This document shows, one piece after another, positions 23,492-23,596 of a DNA stretch of 23,596 nt (the first letter of the stretch is position 1; each line of letters begins with the position of its first letter). Where the stretch lies: NCBI GenBank assembly GCA_964346535.1, contig CAYFUN010000022.1:1-23596 (forward strand), in the 5' to 3' direction. The notes beneath the pieces were generated by a model. It saw only the letters and a program-made list of their open reading frames with translations, was not told the DNA's origin and searched no databases. Both the position numbers and the translations under genes were made by a program. The DNA is from Neofamilia sp964346535. GTDB lineage: Bacteria; Bacillota; Clostridia; Tissierellales; Peptoniphilaceae.

Positions 23492-23596
23492 ATGAAAATA
23501 ATAATATCAAATGCAAAAAACCAGCCCATTTATGAACAAATTTATGAGCAAATAAAAGAACAGGTACTAACAGGGACTTTAAAAGAAGACCAGGCT
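23492..23596 (+). CDS. GntR-family (YtrA-like) transcriptional regulator, 5' fragment cut by the window end
   Basis: A frame opens at the ATG at 23492, after AGGTGG (23483-23488), and runs 35 codons off the end. Residues 11-35 read QPIYEQIYEQIKEQVLTGTLKEDQA. The PIYEQI...QI...I..G.L..G pattern opens the winged helix-turn-helix of GntR proteins. The MKIIISNAKNQPIYEQI form is typical of the short YtrA subgroup, usually followed by an ABC transporter. The rest of the gene is missing, so the effector domain and subgroup are unproved. The two inverted repeats just upstream suggest autoregulation. Confidence 0.85.
   Translation, partial: MKIIISNAKNQPIYEQIYEQIKEQVLTGTLKEDQA

Noticed and set aside
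1..23596. tRNA, rRNA, CRISPR array, insertion sequence, phage or attachment sites
   Set aside because: No cloverleaf, repeated spacer pattern, transposase or terminal repeats were seen. The gene order is tight and housekeeping in character.

Overview
The window comes from a low-GC, Gram-positive-type anaerobe, most likely a Clostridia/Tissierellia relative such as the Peptoniphilaceae. The evidence is AT-rich coding DNA with strong AGGAGG ribosome binding sites, a clostridial-type glycogen operon with the paired glgC/glgD subunits, and a TAXI-TRAP transporter. It also has an rpoN gene next to the glycolytic operon and an rpsU-yqeY pair. The genus is inferred from general gene content, not from a marker gene.

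Region 1 (1-384) has no intact gene. It holds what looks like the broken N-terminal end of a MATE-type efflux gene and then a plausible promoter. Region 2 (385-12838) is one tightly packed plus-strand run: rsmI, a NurA-type nuclease, a HerA-type DNA-translocating ATPase, the glycogen genes glgB, glgC, glgD and glgA, a cytoplasmic type I pullulanase, and rpoN (sigma-54). The largest gap in this run is about 14 bases and I see no internal terminator, so DNA repair, glycogen metabolism and a sigma factor probably share a transcript. Region 3 (12906-18726) is the lower glycolytic operon gap-pgk-tpi-gpmI-eno. It follows rpoN after only 67 bases, and the usual repressor gene cggR is absent. A strong hairpin with a T-tract sits between gap and pgk and probably lets gap be made in excess. 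A terminator follows eno.

Region 4 (18727-22562) is a separately promoted tripartite transporter: a TAXI lipoprotein receptor, a DUF1850 protein and a fused 4TM/12TM TRAP permease. A hairpin after the receptor gene and a full terminator after the permease gene flank its downstream genes. Its promoter region is the most elaborate in the window, with a near-consensus promoter, two 19-bp direct repeats directly upstream and a cre-like palindrome just downstream. Region 5 (22563-23395) carries rpsU and yqeY with their own promoter and terminator. Region 6 (23396-23596) begins a GntR/YtrA-type regulator, cut by the window edge, preceded by two inverted repeats that look like its operators.

As a system, GlgC/GlgD makes ADP-glucose, GlgA polymerises it, GlgB adds branches and the pullulanase removes them. 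Triose phosphates are processed by Gap to Eno. Glycogen phosphorylase is not in the window. All genes are on the plus strand. I see no tRNA, rRNA, CRISPR array, insertion sequence or phage gene. The content is mostly conserved housekeeping; what is unusual lies in gene order and regulatory DNA rather than in a clearly new protein system.
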